Numbered from the stretch's first letter, positions 36,032-43,844 are shown. The stretch is DNA of 64,000 bases from an uncultured Spirochaetales bacterium (GCA_949297785.1 CASFTW010000008.1:1-64000); one strand, 5' to 3'. A program made the numbers and translations. Notes: generated by a model from the letters alone, not told the origin.

Positions 36032-36811
36032 ATGGAAGATTTTGAAAAAATGGTTGTCCTCATCGATGCGGACAACACACAGCTCAGCAAACTCGAGGAA
36101 GTGCTGCATGAGGTTTCGACCTATGGCAGGATCATAGTCAAGAAAGCCTACGGCAACTTCACAAAAAACAACCTCCGCAAATGGGAGGGAAAGATAAAAA
36201 GCCTTGCAATCAAGGCCGAACAGCAGTTTGACTATGTCGCGGGAAAGAACACAACAGATATCGCAATGGTCATTGATGCGATGGACCTGCTTCACACCGG
36301 TATGTATGATGCAGTTGTCCTCGTCAGCAGCGACTCCGATTTCACACCGCTCGCCGTCAGGCTGAGGGAAAGCGGAATGTACGTTATAGGAGTCGGCGAG
36401 AAAAAGACCCCAGAGGCTTTCTGCAACGCATGCGATGATTTCATCTATCTTGAGTACCTTACAAGCACGAAGAACGATGAAGCAAAGAATGACAAGGAAA
36501 AACCACAGGCCGCGGCATCGGGAAAGAAAAAGAACATAACCCCTGCTGCGGATGCCAACATAAATGAAATACATGCCCTGCTGCGCATAGCATACGGAAA
36601 GTATGTGGAAGACGAGGATGATTATGTGAACATAAGCAGTGCCGGCATCTACATAAAACGTGTGAAGCCCGAATTCAGCCCGCTCGCCTACGGCTATTCA
36701 AAGCTTTCCGAGCTCATAAAGGACTATCCACAGCTGTATGAAATAAAAAGGGTTTCGGGTGACAGAAGATCATCAGGCTACGCCTATCGCTGCCGCTCGC
36801 GTTCTGTCTAG
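36032..36811 (+). CDS. NYN-domain putative ribonuclease with C-terminal LOTUS/OST-HTH
   Basis: 259 residues. The N-terminal PIN-like NYN domain shows VLIDADNTQ, DVAMVIDAMDLL (here TDIAMVIDAMD) and VVLVSSDSDFTPL, the acidic residues of the metal site. After a Lys/Ala-rich linker (about 150-175), residues 180-255 form an OST-HTH/LOTUS-like domain (INEIHALLRIAYGKY, FSPLAYGYSKLSELIKDYP), usually RNA-binding. It is probably an RNA-cleaving protein of unknown target. ATG 36032 has AAAGGA upstream. It converges with the YhhN-type gene, overlapping by four bases. Confidence 0.88.
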   Translation: MEDFEKMVVLIDADNTQLSKLEEVLHEVSTYGRIIVKKAYGNFTKNNLRKWEGKIKSLAIKAEQQFDYVAGKNTTDIAMVIDAMDLLHTGMYDAVVLVSSDSDFTPLAVRLRESGMYVIGVGEKKTPEAFCNACDDFIYLEYLTSTKNDEAKNDKEKPQAAASGKKKNITPAADANINEIHALLRIAYGKYVEDEDDYVNISSAGIYIKRVKPEFSPLAYGYSKLSELIKDYPQLYEIKRVSGDRRSSGYAYRCRSRSV

Positions 36812-37482
36812 ACGTTGATGCACCAGAGTGAGAGCACAAGGAAAACGTTTGCCAGCACATATGTAAGCATTATCGTAAAATCCGATGTGCTGCAATATCC
36901 GATCATGTTGTAGGCAATGCGGGTGTCCGAGTATGCGAAAACCGTGACACCGGCAAGTGCCAGAAGTGATGAATATACATGATCAAATGAAAAGACAGAT
37001 GCCATCCCGCATGCGAATATGAGGAGCATCAGGCCGTATGCCATATATCCTGCGGCAAGAGGCGGCTTCTTCACCATGACCCTGTGGCAGTACTGTGCAA
37101 AAAGCGCTCCGTATACAATGATTCCTGCGGCAAGCGTTATATACGAAAAGCCGAAATGACTGAAATATATGATGTAGACAACGTGCCCGGCCATGAATGA
37201 AACCACTCCAAGGTAAAAGAATATTTCATTCTTCAGGACAAGAAGCAGATCGCCCAGTGTATAGAACATGGCTATGAAAAAGATCAGACCGGCATTGGCA
37301 AGCGGACGGTCAAAGGCAAATGATGCAAGATACAGAGTCAGATAAAGAGAGGGCATAAGCACAATCTTCGACAGTGCGCCCTTAAGGTCTTCCCCTCTCT
37401 GTACAGCCTTGTGCTTCTGGATATAAAGATGAATGATGCTGTCAGCAATGAATACCGTCAGTGAAACAAAAAATACCGTCAT
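36808..37482 (-). CDS. YhhN/TMEM86-family membrane protein (lysoplasmalogenase-like)
   Basis: 224 residues with seven or eight membrane helices. KIVLMPSLYLTLYLA, FYTLGDLLLVL and YSDTRIAYNMI are family motifs, with Asp and Ser/Thr in the membrane. Animal TMEM86 hydrolyses lysoplasmalogens, and the bacterial role is less clear, though anaerobes often contain plasmalogens. Its ATG overlaps the stop of a truncated upstream frame (ATGA). Confidence 0.87.
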   Translation of the reverse strand: MTVFFVSLTVFIADSIIHLYIQKHKAVQRGEDLKGALSKIVLMPSLYLTLYLASFAFDRPLANAGLIFFIAMFYTLGDLLLVLKNEIFFYLGVVSFMAGHVVYIIYFSHFGFSYITLAAGIIVYGALFAQYCHRVMVKKPPLAAGYMAYGLMLLIFACGMASVFSFDHVYSSLLALAGVTVFAYSDTRIAYNMIGYCSTSDFTIMLTYVLANVFLVLSLWCINV

Positions 37483-37718
37483 GACTGTATTCTAGCATAC
37501 AAGCTGCATTGATTCATACCTGAAACTATGCGCTTTCCACTCCCGATGATGAGCCTGCTGATTCCACCGGAAGGACCTTTTTCCTGAAAGAAGACATAAA
37601 AAGCCCAGAAAACCACGACCTCAAGTTCATCAGCCGTCAGCTCATATGCCGGTTTGAGAGTTTCAAGAAAGCCATACTGAATTTCCTCTTTGCCGTTCGT
37701 TATTACAAAGTACGCAGG
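37479..37718 (-). pseudogene. 5'-truncated gene remnant upstream of the YhhN-type gene
   Basis: An open frame of 79 codons without any start codon reads like real protein (FLETLKPAYELTADELE, FYVFFQEKGPSGGISR, GSGKRIVSGMN). It ends in a four-base ATGA overlap with the YhhN-type gene, typical of a genuine operon partner. A stop at 37719-37721 and then AT-rich DNA replace its 5' part. I do not recognise the family. The likely history is a deletion or insertion at about 37.72 kb. Confidence 0.55.
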
Positions 37719-38088
37719 TTACCAACTGGCAGTTTTCTACATAATACGCACGTTTTATTATGTAGCAAAAATGCGCATAAATTATATTACTATTATAGTA
37801 ACATGATATGATTTTTATTCTAAAAAACAATGGGACTAATTCAGATACTGTATTAATTTTCAAAAAAAATGGTTCATGCAATATTTTGACTTTTTTAATA
37901 GGGTAAATAAAATAAAAAAAGAGACTACTTCATTTCTTGCGAGAGGCGCATAAATCGAGTCTGTTTAAGCGTGTCATCTTCTTCCTATATTGTATCATCC
38001 ATTAGGGAAAATGATATCCGTTGTTGCAAGCCAACCTGATTACATCACTCAGACGATTCTAATAGTCTTCCGGTTTTTCCCCTTTGAG
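37719..38088. other. AT-rich intergenic stretch, no gene seen
   Basis: Composition changes sharply to A and T, especially at 37740-37930. A segment around 37880-37920 (GCAATATTTTGACTTTTTTAA and following) partly resembles 39371-39420 near tRNA-Gly. Short frames here have poor composition and are not called. Confidence 0.5.
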
Positions 38089-38265
38089 CTATTCGAGATT
38101 GTCGAAATCAATCCTGACAGTAATCGATTTCTTCGCAGGCTTCCAGTTTCTGAGATGCCCTGTCTTCCACATCTCCTCAGTAATTTCAGGAATGTCCGAA
38201 AGATCAATCGAACTCGCTTTCAGCTCTTCGATTCGCTCATCCGAGATTTTTCTTTTGGTCGCCAT
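38089..38265 (-). CDS. Short BrnA/CopG-like antitoxin-type protein
   Basis: 58 residues from ATG 38265. SDERIEELKASSIDLSDIPEITEEMW and KKSITVRIDFD resemble the N-terminal part and first ribbon strand of BrnA-type antitoxins. The frame stops just where the ribbon-helix-helix should continue, so it is probably a truncated copy or a minimal protein. It lies four bases after hicB in the same direction, making a three-gene unit. The longer frame from 38301 overlaps hicB and is less likely. Confidence 0.55.
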   Translation of the reverse strand: MATKRKISDERIEELKASSIDLSDIPEITEEMWKTGHLRNWKPAKKSITVRIDFDNLE

Positions 38266-38269
38266 AATT

Positions 38270-38644
38270 TTATTTGACAGCAACTGAATGAAGAGTAGCA
38301 TTCATGCTTAGCAACATCACGCAATACTGGTTCATGCTGACACCTTCCTCCCGAGCCTTCTCCATAAGAAGCCTATGGAGGGATTTCGGCATCCTCAACT
38401 TGAATTCGCCGCTGTATTCCTTCATAATATCAGGCTCGGGAATCGCGTCTCCATCTTCCAATGCTGATGAAAGCCATACAGCCTTTGCATCCTTGAGACT
38501 CTCAAGCGCATCCTCTTCCGTGACTCCTGTGGTGATACAGCCTTTCAGTTCCGGTATGAACGCAGCGTATCCTTCCTCATCCATATCCTTGATGATCTCT
38601 ACCCTGTAAGGAAGAGACATGTAGTAAGCAAGATCCTTCTTCAT
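38270..38644 (-). CDS. hicB: HicB-family antitoxin
   Basis: 124 residues. The N-terminal HicB fold (YRVEIIKDMDEEGYAAFIPELKGCITTG...EDALESLKDAKAVWL) is followed by a ribbon-helix-helix DNA-binding end (GEFKLRMPKSLHRLLMEKAREEGVSMNQYCVMLLS). It would neutralise HicA and repress the promoter. It overlaps hicA by four bases (ATGA). Confidence 0.92.
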   Translation of the reverse strand: MKKDLAYYMSLPYRVEIIKDMDEEGYAAFIPELKGCITTGVTEEDALESLKDAKAVWLSSALEDGDAIPEPDIMKEYSGEFKLRMPKSLHRLLMEKAREEGVSMNQYCVMLLSMNATLHSVAVK

Positions 38645-38877
38645 TTTCCTTCCTCCTCTACGGCATCCCTTACGAGAGCGATATACACTTTCAGTATCGG
38701 CTTGTGCTTCGGGATCACGATCTTTGACCGGCCTTTCTTGAATATATGATGACTGCTTCCGCCTTTCGGCTGCGTCTCCATGTATCCATGACGAAGCAGG
38801 ATCTTCTCCAGTTCCTCGAATCTCAGATCAGGATCCAAAGCCTTCAGCCGAGCCAACAGCTTATCCCATTGAGACAT
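38641..38877 (-). CDS. hicA: HicA-family mRNA interferase toxin
   Basis: 78 residues with a double-stranded-RNA-binding-like fold. The catalytic His lies in GGSSHHIFKKG, followed by KIVIPKHKPILKVYIALV. The N-terminal extension (about 20 residues) is longer than in minimal HicA proteins. AGGAGA is four bases before ATG 38877. The order toxin then antitoxin is normal for hicAB. Confidence 0.9.
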   Translation of the reverse strand: MSQWDKLLARLKALDPDLRFEELEKILLRHGYMETQPKGGSSHHIFKKGRSKIVIPKHKPILKVYIALVRDAVEEEGK

Positions 38878-38895
38878 CCTATCTCTCCTGTAATA

Positions 38896-38925
38896 AGCAT
38901 ATTATGATATCACATACGATGTCAA
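38896..38925 (-). promoter_or_regulatory. Promoter of the hicAB unit
   Basis: TTGACA (38925-38920), an 18-base spacer and TATGCT (38901-38896), 18 bases upstream of hicA. The spacer includes the palindrome GATATC, a possible part of the HicB operator. Confidence 0.68.
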
Positions 38926-38947
38926 TTATGGATTTCATCAAAGATTA

Positions 38948-39336
38948 ATGCTACACGAAGCACCTGATACAGTGAGGATGATCAAAGGAGATATCATTAC
39001 CTCCTTTGAAATAGGATTCGATTTTAAAAGAAAGGACCTTCATTACACAACTTCCATAAAGAGCTTTCCTCTCCTTCCACATGCCTCTGTGTCTGATACT
39101 GATGGATTTTGTCACTCCAGCTGCGTCCAAAACTTCAGAGATTAATCTTTTTCAAATCTCAACCGGAAAAATGGGACTTTGAAGACTTTGCAAAAGCTAT
39201 CAAAAAGAATAAGGATTTCTTAGAAAAGTTGACAAACTCCTATTACGATAGGCTTTTAGAGTATCTTTCAAGTGTGATAATGAGTCCATACCCTTCATAT
39301 TCATATCACAAAAGTAAGATCGATTTAACTTTATAA
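38948..39336 (+). other. Possible gene fragments, unrecognised
   Basis: Two short overlapping frames lie here (38948-39145, 65 codons; TTG 39109-39336, 75 codons). The second ends in a plausible helical segment (EKWDFEDFAKAIKKN, YYDRLLEYLSS). Neither has a good ribosome-binding site or known motif. I treat the stretch as decayed or foreign DNA between hicA and tRNA-Gly. Confidence 0.3.
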
Positions 39337-39410
39337 AAGCCAGAAAAACCACTTGAAAATCTTGATTTTGCAATTTTTTTGCAATTTTTTTGACTTTTTA
39401 AGGGTTGACC

Positions 39411-39441
39411 AAAATAAAAAAGTCCTTACATTGTAAGGACT
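39411..39441 (-). terminator. Terminator after tRNA-Gly
   Basis: AGTCCTTAC-aat-GTAAGGACT is a perfect nine-pair stem followed on the minus strand by TTTTTTATTTT. Confidence 0.88.
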
Positions 39442-39450
39442 AACAAGAAG

Positions 39451-39522
39451 AGCGAAAGACGGGACTTGAACCCGCGACATCCACCTTGGCAAGGTGGAGC
39501 TCTACCACTGAGCTACTTTCGC
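39451..39522 (-). tRNA. tRNA-Gly (anticodon GCC), copy 1
   Basis: 72 bases. Acceptor GCGAAAG/CTTTCGC, anticodon loop TTGCCAA on stem CACC/GGTG, T arm GCGGG-TTCAAGT-CCCGT. As far as I can read, it is identical to the copy at 44371-44442. Confidence 0.96.
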
Positions 39523-39625
39523 ATGACAGAGTCTTTATGCCATATTTCCCGCATGTTTGTAAATACATATGAAAAAAATAAATCACCTGTTTTTATTCTG
39601 CATGTATCCTGCAAACCGTGAAAAT

Positions 39626-39652
39626 GCACCGCTCATACTTGAAAGCGGTGCA
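39626..39652 (-). terminator. Terminator of the PadR-HAAS operon
   Basis: GCACCGCT/AGCGGTGC is a perfect eight-pair stem. On the minus strand it is followed by ATTTTC, a modest T-tract. It lies 10 bases after the last gene. Confidence 0.65.
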
Positions 39653-39661
39653 TTAAAATTA

Positions 39662-40522
39662 TCACAGCAGGCCCATTTCCTCAAATTTCTTCTCCACATA
39701 TGCTGCCTTTACATTCATTGTAGGAGTTGTCAGATCTTCTCTGAGGATTATACCGTTACGTTCTGCATTTCTTCTCAACTGAGGAAGCAGGACTTTCAAT
39801 GTTGTCCCTGTCATGTTTGCTTCACGTATCAGACGGAGCGTCTGGCTTTTAGAGAGGATGCAAGAAGGATCCTGTGCCCAGGAAGGAAGTTCTCCGATTA
39901 CCCGGAAAACAGCCGTCTCAAGCGGAAGACCGGAATACCCGTCGTAAAGGATCCCATCTTCTATCTGGTCATATAATGCATCAAGATGAAGTATCTCATC
40001 AGATAAATAAAGCTCATATACAGAATAATCCACCCAGTTTGAGGCAAATGACAGCATATCATCCTGAGAATCAAAGTACTTCTCTTCGAGCTGTGCGAAA
40101 ACTTCATTCTGCAGTTTCGCAATTGTACCGGACCATTTGAGATGACCGAAAAGATGCCTTATCTCCTCACTTGTCAGATCATCAACATCTTTTGAAAGAA
40201 GAGAATCGAAATATTCATCTGTTGCCTCTTCTCCGGTAAGACCGTACGGCAGCCAGTACATATCATCTGAACTGTACCTCTTCAGCCAGTCAACCTTAAT
40301 ATATTCAGGCGGAAGGCTGTCATACAGGCGACGTGTCTTGTGAGGAAGAGTAAGCCTGTACAGAGACTGTAATCTGTGAAAAGTGAACTCAATAGCGGAC
40401 GGTCCGTTCTTGCTGACAAGAATCGGAGTGAACAGGTTGAGGATTCCTGCCAGTGCCCATAATACAAGTATGATCAGTGTAACCAGTATGATAATCTTTG
40501 TGCTTCTATACAGTCTATTCAT
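39662..40522 (-). CDS. Membrane-anchored protein of the PadR operon, unknown
   Basis: About 286 residues. One N-terminal membrane helix (about 9-32, STKIIILVTLIILVLWALAGIL) is followed by a soluble, helical, Leu-rich extracytoplasmic domain with no recognised family. ATG 40522 has the strong AGGAGGAGG upstream and overlaps the HAAS-type gene by eight bases. The third gene of the PadR operon, it is likely controlled with the other two. Confidence 0.68.
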   Translation of the reverse strand: MNRLYRSTKIIILVTLIILVLWALAGILNLFTPILVSKNGPSAIEFTFHRLQSLYRLTLPHKTRRLYDSLPPEYIKVDWLKRYSSDDMYWLPYGLTGEEATDEYFDSLLSKDVDDLTSEEIRHLFGHLKWSGTIAKLQNEVFAQLEEKYFDSQDDMLSFASNWVDYSVYELYLSDEILHLDALYDQIEDGILYDGYSGLPLETAVFRVIGELPSWAQDPSCILSKSQTLRLIREANMTGTTLKVLLPQLRRNAERNGIILREDLTTPTMNVKAAYVEKKFEEMGLL

Positions 40523-40994
40523 TTTTCTTCCTCCTCCTGAATACAGCATAAGGCATATGACGGACCGTAATGACAATAAGCAGAACGCAGAATGACAATG
40601 CGCTCAGATCACGGAGTACCCATAACTTCCATATATAGCGGAATGTCAGAACTGCATACAAATCCAAAATGATAACCGATGCAACCAGAAGCTCGCATAA
40701 GAGAACAAAGAGCATGATAAGGATCCATAGAACCGCCTTGAATCTGTAACCTCTCACCCTGAGCGACAGGAAAAGCGCACTCATACCGCCTCTTATCGTG
40801 TGTCCCGCACTTCCCCTGCCCTCCAGAATTCCGTCAACTGCACTCTGAGGGGAACCGAGACGGGAAATAAGCGCATCTTCATCCTCCTCATCAAAAAGCT
40901 CGCTGTAATACTGATATGCGCTTTTTACCTCAGACGGCTCAAGATTGACACACAGCAGAACTTTCAGTTCATCAAGAAAACTCTTTCTGTTCAT
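40515..40994 (-). CDS. HAAS/DUF1700-type membrane protein
   Basis: About 159 residues. The N-terminal 60 residues (FLDELKVLLC....SEVKSAYQYYSELFDEEDED..ISRLGSPQSAVDGIL) match the HAAS domain found beside PadR regulators. Two membrane helices and a basic C-terminus follow. ATG 40994 has AAGGAGGT upstream and overlaps padR by 23 bases. Confidence 0.75.
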   Translation of the reverse strand: MNRKSFLDELKVLLCVNLEPSEVKSAYQYYSELFDEEDEDALISRLGSPQSAVDGILEGRGSAGHTIRGGMSALFLSLRVRGYRFKAVLWILIMLFVLLCELLVASVIILDLYAVLTFRYIWKLWVLRDLSALSFCVLLIVITVRHMPYAVFRRRKKNE

Positions 40995-41301
40995 ACCCAC
41001 CTCCTTCCAGCAGCAGATCAACAGCCTGTTTGTATTTTTTCCACTCATCCCTCATCTGACAGAGCACGCTCCGGCCGTCTTCTGTTATCTCATAAAGTCT
41101 CCGGTTCCTTCCGTTCACTACATTGTTGCCGGAGACAAGAAGTCCCGATTTCTCAAGCCTCCTTAAAATCGGATACAGTGTTGATTCGCTGCACTCAACA
41201 GCTTTCATCATCGTTTGTGTCAGTACATACCCGTATGAGGGACCGTTTTCCAGACAGGCAAGCACGCAGGCATCAAGCATATTCATATTGGATGTCACCA
41301 T
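40972..41301 (-). CDS. PadR-family transcriptional regulator
   Basis: A 109-residue winged helix. SYGYVLTQTMMKAVECSESTLYPILRRLEKSGLLVS...RRLYEITEDGR is the PadR signature, followed by a short dimerisation helix. It heads a three-gene operon (PadR, HAAS membrane protein, anchored protein) that in Firmicutes-like systems senses envelope stress. The promoter overlaps inverted repeats, which suggests autoregulation. Confidence 0.93.
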   Translation of the reverse strand: MVTSNMNMLDACVLACLENGPSYGYVLTQTMMKAVECSESTLYPILRRLEKSGLLVSGNNVVNGRNRRLYEITEDGRSVLCQMRDEWKKYKQAVDLLLEGGGYEQKEFS

Positions 41302-41321
41302 AAGTGTTACCTCCTGTTTAA

Positions 41322-41363
41322 ATACTATATTGCATATAATATGCTGTCAACAATAATATTGTT
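41322..41363 (-). promoter_or_regulatory. padR promoter with two palindromic operators
   Basis: TTGACA (41350-41345), a 17-base spacer and TAGTAT (41327-41322). The spacer starts with the perfect palindrome GCATAT-T-ATATGC (41332-41344). A second perfect inverted repeat AACAAT-N3-ATTGTT (41349-41363) lies just upstream of and overlaps the -35 box. These are good candidate PadR sites. Confidence 0.68.
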
Positions 41364-41393
41364 ATAAATAAAACTTAATTACAGATTTTCATA

Positions 41394-41428
41394 AGAAAAG
41401 AGGCAAAGACAGATCATGCCCTTGCCTC
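41394..41428 (-). terminator. Terminator of the acyltransferase-like gene
   Basis: GAGGCAA/TTGCCTC stem then TTTTCTT on the minus strand, 39 bases after the stop. Confidence 0.72.
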
Positions 41429-41466
41429 GTGGATACTTGTTTTCATCAAGCTGGAATCAGATGATT

Positions 41467-42243
41467 TCAGATGATGAGGAATCCGGATGTGATCGGAAGT
41501 TTTCCACCTTTCATAAGGTATTCCCTGGCCTTTGCAGCCAGTGACGTTTCAGCTTCATAGTTTTCAGGATCGTCTTCAAGATGTCCGAATATTCTTTCCT
41601 CAGCCTGACGCCTGCCGTAATCGGAAGAAACCTTGGTGAATAATGAAGAGAATGCTTTTATCCTGGAAGAATCATCCAGAAGAGACGAAAGTTCATCTGA
41701 CAGCAGCCAGGAAAAGCACTTGATCTTCATTTTATCCTTTTTGAAAAACTGTCTGGCCTTTTCAAAAGAGGAGCGGACACTTGACAGTGAAATGTCACTG
41801 TCTTTGGGGATGTGTAGATTCAAAGTGAAAATACCGTCTTCTTCAGGCAGGAGCTGGTACTGAAGAGAGCCAAGCGCGAACAGCTGCAACTGCAGATGGT
41901 ATTTAAGCCATCTGATCTCACTCAGTCCCGGCTGCCCTTCATGTGTTCTCTCATACTCCTCTTCCCATCTTGCGATGTCAGACAATGTTGTAATTGCGAT
42001 GTCATCGCTTATGCCTCTTTTTCTGTATTCGGGAAGTGTGATCTCATAAGCTGCAGATGCAACAGAGGCAAGCGCCCTTTTTGCATCTGCAAAAGCTTCA
42101 TCCTTTATTATGGCATCATATGCCATGGCAGCATCATCATGAGAGAAAGAATAAGAAAGTATCACTTCTTTCGCTTTGTCATTCAGATTGAGCTGATCAA
42201 GGAATGAGGAAAATGAAAAACTACCCCGCAAAGATTTGTCCAT
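41467..42243 (-). CDS. DUF5596/GNAT-like C-terminal domain protein
   Basis: About 258 residues. The features LSEIRWLKYHLQLQLFALGSLQYQ, FTLNLHIPKDSDIS..SVRSSFEKARQFF and CFSWLLSDELSSLL correspond to the two-domain acyltransferase-like family (DUF5596). A catalytic activity is not established. The frame could also start at TTG 42249. AGGAG lies 4 bases before that TTG and 10 bases before ATG 42243. Confidence 0.72.
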   Translation of the reverse strand: MDKSLRGSFSFSSFLDQLNLNDKAKEVILSYSFSHDDAAMAYDAIIKDEAFADAKRALASVASAAYEITLPEYRKRGISDDIAITTLSDIARWEEEYERTHEGQPGLSEIRWLKYHLQLQLFALGSLQYQLLPEEDGIFTLNLHIPKDSDISLSSVRSSFEKARQFFKKDKMKIKCFSWLLSDELSSLLDDSSRIKAFSSLFTKVSSDYGRRQAEERIFGHLEDDPENYEAETSLAAKAREYLMKGGKLPITSGFLII

Positions 42244-42425
42244 CCGCAATGCTCTCCTTTTCCAGCAGAATTCCAGTAAATTGTGGATCTGCCTTATGTT
42301 TCAGAATACTTGAAGAAAAAGAATACGAAAAGCCTCAGTTCAAAACTTGACAATCCAGCACACACAGGGAAGTTTCCTGCCGTTGTTACTGAAAAAATAT
42401 TCCGCAGATTTTATCACCGGTTTTT

Positions 42426-42487
42426 GCTGTTTTTTTATAGATTTATCGCCGATTTTAGCTGTTTTTATAGGTTTATCGCCGATTTTA
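42426..42487. repeat. Two-copy 30-32-base tandem repeat
   Basis: GCTGTTTTT(TT)ATAG(A/G)TTTATCGCCGATTTTA occurs at 42426-42457 and 42458-42487, differing by a two-base indel and one substitution. On the minus strand it reads as a Lys/Ile/Asp repeat (KIGDKPIKTAKIGDK), like linkers of AlbA-type ATP-binding regulators, so it may be a gene remnant. Confidence 0.6.
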
Positions 42488-42511
42488 TCGCCGGGAATCG
42501 GCGATAAAATC
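42481..42511. repeat. 13-base perfect inverted repeat
   Basis: GATTTTATCGCCG and CGGCGATAAAATC flank a five-base loop. The left arm is the end of the tandem repeat. It could be a terminator-like hairpin or a recombination remnant. The rest of 42244-42688 holds no convincing gene. Confidence 0.6.
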
Positions 42512-42688
42512 AAAAACCAACAATACAATTATATCTTTCATAACAGTACCTCAAATTATTCCATGCTCATAATACTGTGTATACAGACACTTGCACTCAA
42601 AGATACACAGATTATATGAGCCAATAGATAAGTACTATTACCAGCTTTTTCATCTTCTGATGTTCGGGATGTATAACAAAGAAAGAAA

Positions 42689-42761
42689 TGGAGCCTACGA
42701 GACTCGAACTCGCCACCCTCAGATTGCGAACCTGATGCTCTACCAGATGAGCTAAGGCCCC
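42689..42761 (-). tRNA. tRNA-Ala (anticodon CGC)
   Basis: 73 bases. Acceptor GGGGCCT/AGGCTCC contains the G3-U70 pair that defines alanine identity. Anticodon loop TTCGCAA, T arm GCGAG-TTCGAGT-CTCGT. It reads the GCG codon. Confidence 0.95.
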
Positions 42762-42853
42762 ATTCAAGAACAATTAACCCTGAAGTCGGATTAACGGATA
42801 TAGTTATACGCGAATTTGGCAACTAATACAAGTAAGAGATTTAGGAGTTTTAT

Positions 42854-42922
42854 ATGCAACTCTCATATTGCTTTCCATCCGATCATGTGCAATCCTTTCT
42901 GCATGAAAGGTATCATTCTTGA
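42854..42922 (+). CDS. Possible 22-residue leader peptide overlapping the dehydrogenase start
   Basis: ATG 42854 has AGGAG six bases upstream, the best ribosome-binding site in this stretch, and encodes a 22-residue peptide starting MQLSYCFPSD that ends at TGA 42920-42922, 17 bases inside the next gene. That gene has no clear ribosome-binding site of its own. The frame could be a translational coupler, or chance. Confidence 0.3.
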   Translation: MQLSYCFPSDHVQSFLHERYHS

Positions 42923-43844
42923 CGGCTATGCCCTGAATCCGGGCGATTTATCATTTGACTGTCTTAAAGCCCTTGCCGACTTTGAGGTATATGATTTCAC
43001 GTCTCCCGATCTTGTAATCGAGAGGTGCTATGACAAGGAAATTGTAATCACAAACAAAGTTGTCTTCTCAAAAGATGTCATACAGCAGCTTCCTCGGCTC
43101 CGGTATATAGGAGTAAGTGCCACAGGTTACAATATCATAGATATAGACGAATGCAGGAAAAGAGGAATTGCCGTTACGAACATTCCGGCCTACAGCACCG
43201 ATGCAGTGGCACAGCATGTATTTGCCTTCATTCTCTCAATCGCAAACCGTGTCGATGAACATGACAGAAGCGTGAAAAAAGGAGACTGGGAGAAATCCCC
43301 GTGCTTCTGCTACTGGCTCCACCCACTGTTTGAGCTGAATGGAAAGACAATAGGAATAATAGGCCTTGGCAATATAGGAAAACAGGTTGCCCGGCTTGCA
43401 CTTGTATTCGGTATGAATGTACTTGCCTACTCCCCTCATTCAAAGATGGAAGGAGTGATGAATCTTCCTATTGATGAGGTCATTTCTTCATCAGACATCA
43501 TCACCCTTCACTGCCCTCAAAATGAAAATACAGCAGGCATGGTGAACAAAGACTTCCTCTCACATGTCAGAAAGGGTGCAATACTCATAAACGCATCAAG
43601 GGGCGGTCTTGTCTGTGAGGGTGATGTGATTGATGCTCTTGATGACGGTACACTTTCATGGTACTGCGCGGATGTGCTTGAAAAGGAGCCTCCCGTGAAC
43701 AATATGCTTTCCAGACATGAAAGAAGCATTGTCACACCTCATATAGCATGGGCACCGGTGGAAACAAGACAGAGACTCCTTTCAATTCTTGCTGAAAACC
43801 TTTCATCATTTATCAGGAATGAAAGGCTCAACAGAATTGTCTGA
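42903..43844 (+). CDS. D-isomer-specific 2-hydroxyacid dehydrogenase
   Basis: About 313 residues from ATG 42903. The start MKGIILDGYALNPGDLSFD matches the family's usual N-terminus. It has the NAD-binding GIIGLGNIGKQVA, the LHCP and NASRGGLV segments, and a C-terminal HIAWAP with the catalytic His. In this subgroup the substrate may be hydroxypyruvate/glycerate or lactate-like acids. A frame open from TTG 42816 adds 29 unlikely residues. Confidence 0.87.
   Translation: MKGIILDGYALNPGDLSFDCLKALADFEVYDFTSPDLVIERCYDKEIVITNKVVFSKDVIQQLPRLRYIGVSATGYNIIDIDECRKRGIAVTNIPAYSTDAVAQHVFAFILSIANRVDEHDRSVKKGDWEKSPCFCYWLHPLFELNGKTIGIIGLGNIGKQVARLALVFGMNVLAYSPHSKMEGVMNLPIDEVISSSDIITLHCPQNENTAGMVNKDFLSHVRKGAILINASRGGLVCEGDVIDALDDGTLSWYCADVLEKEPPVNNMLSRHERSIVTPHIAWAPVETRQRLLSILAENLSSFIRNERLNRIV

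Noticed and set aside
37663-37881. 72-codon frame in the AT-rich stretch
   Set aside because: Its composition looks like translated AT-rich DNA and a different frame (the remnant at 37479-37718) reads like real protein.
42340-42528. 62-codon frame with KIGDK-type repeats as a gene
   Set aside because: It has no ribosome-binding site and is built on a DNA repeat and hairpin. It is kept only as a possible remnant.
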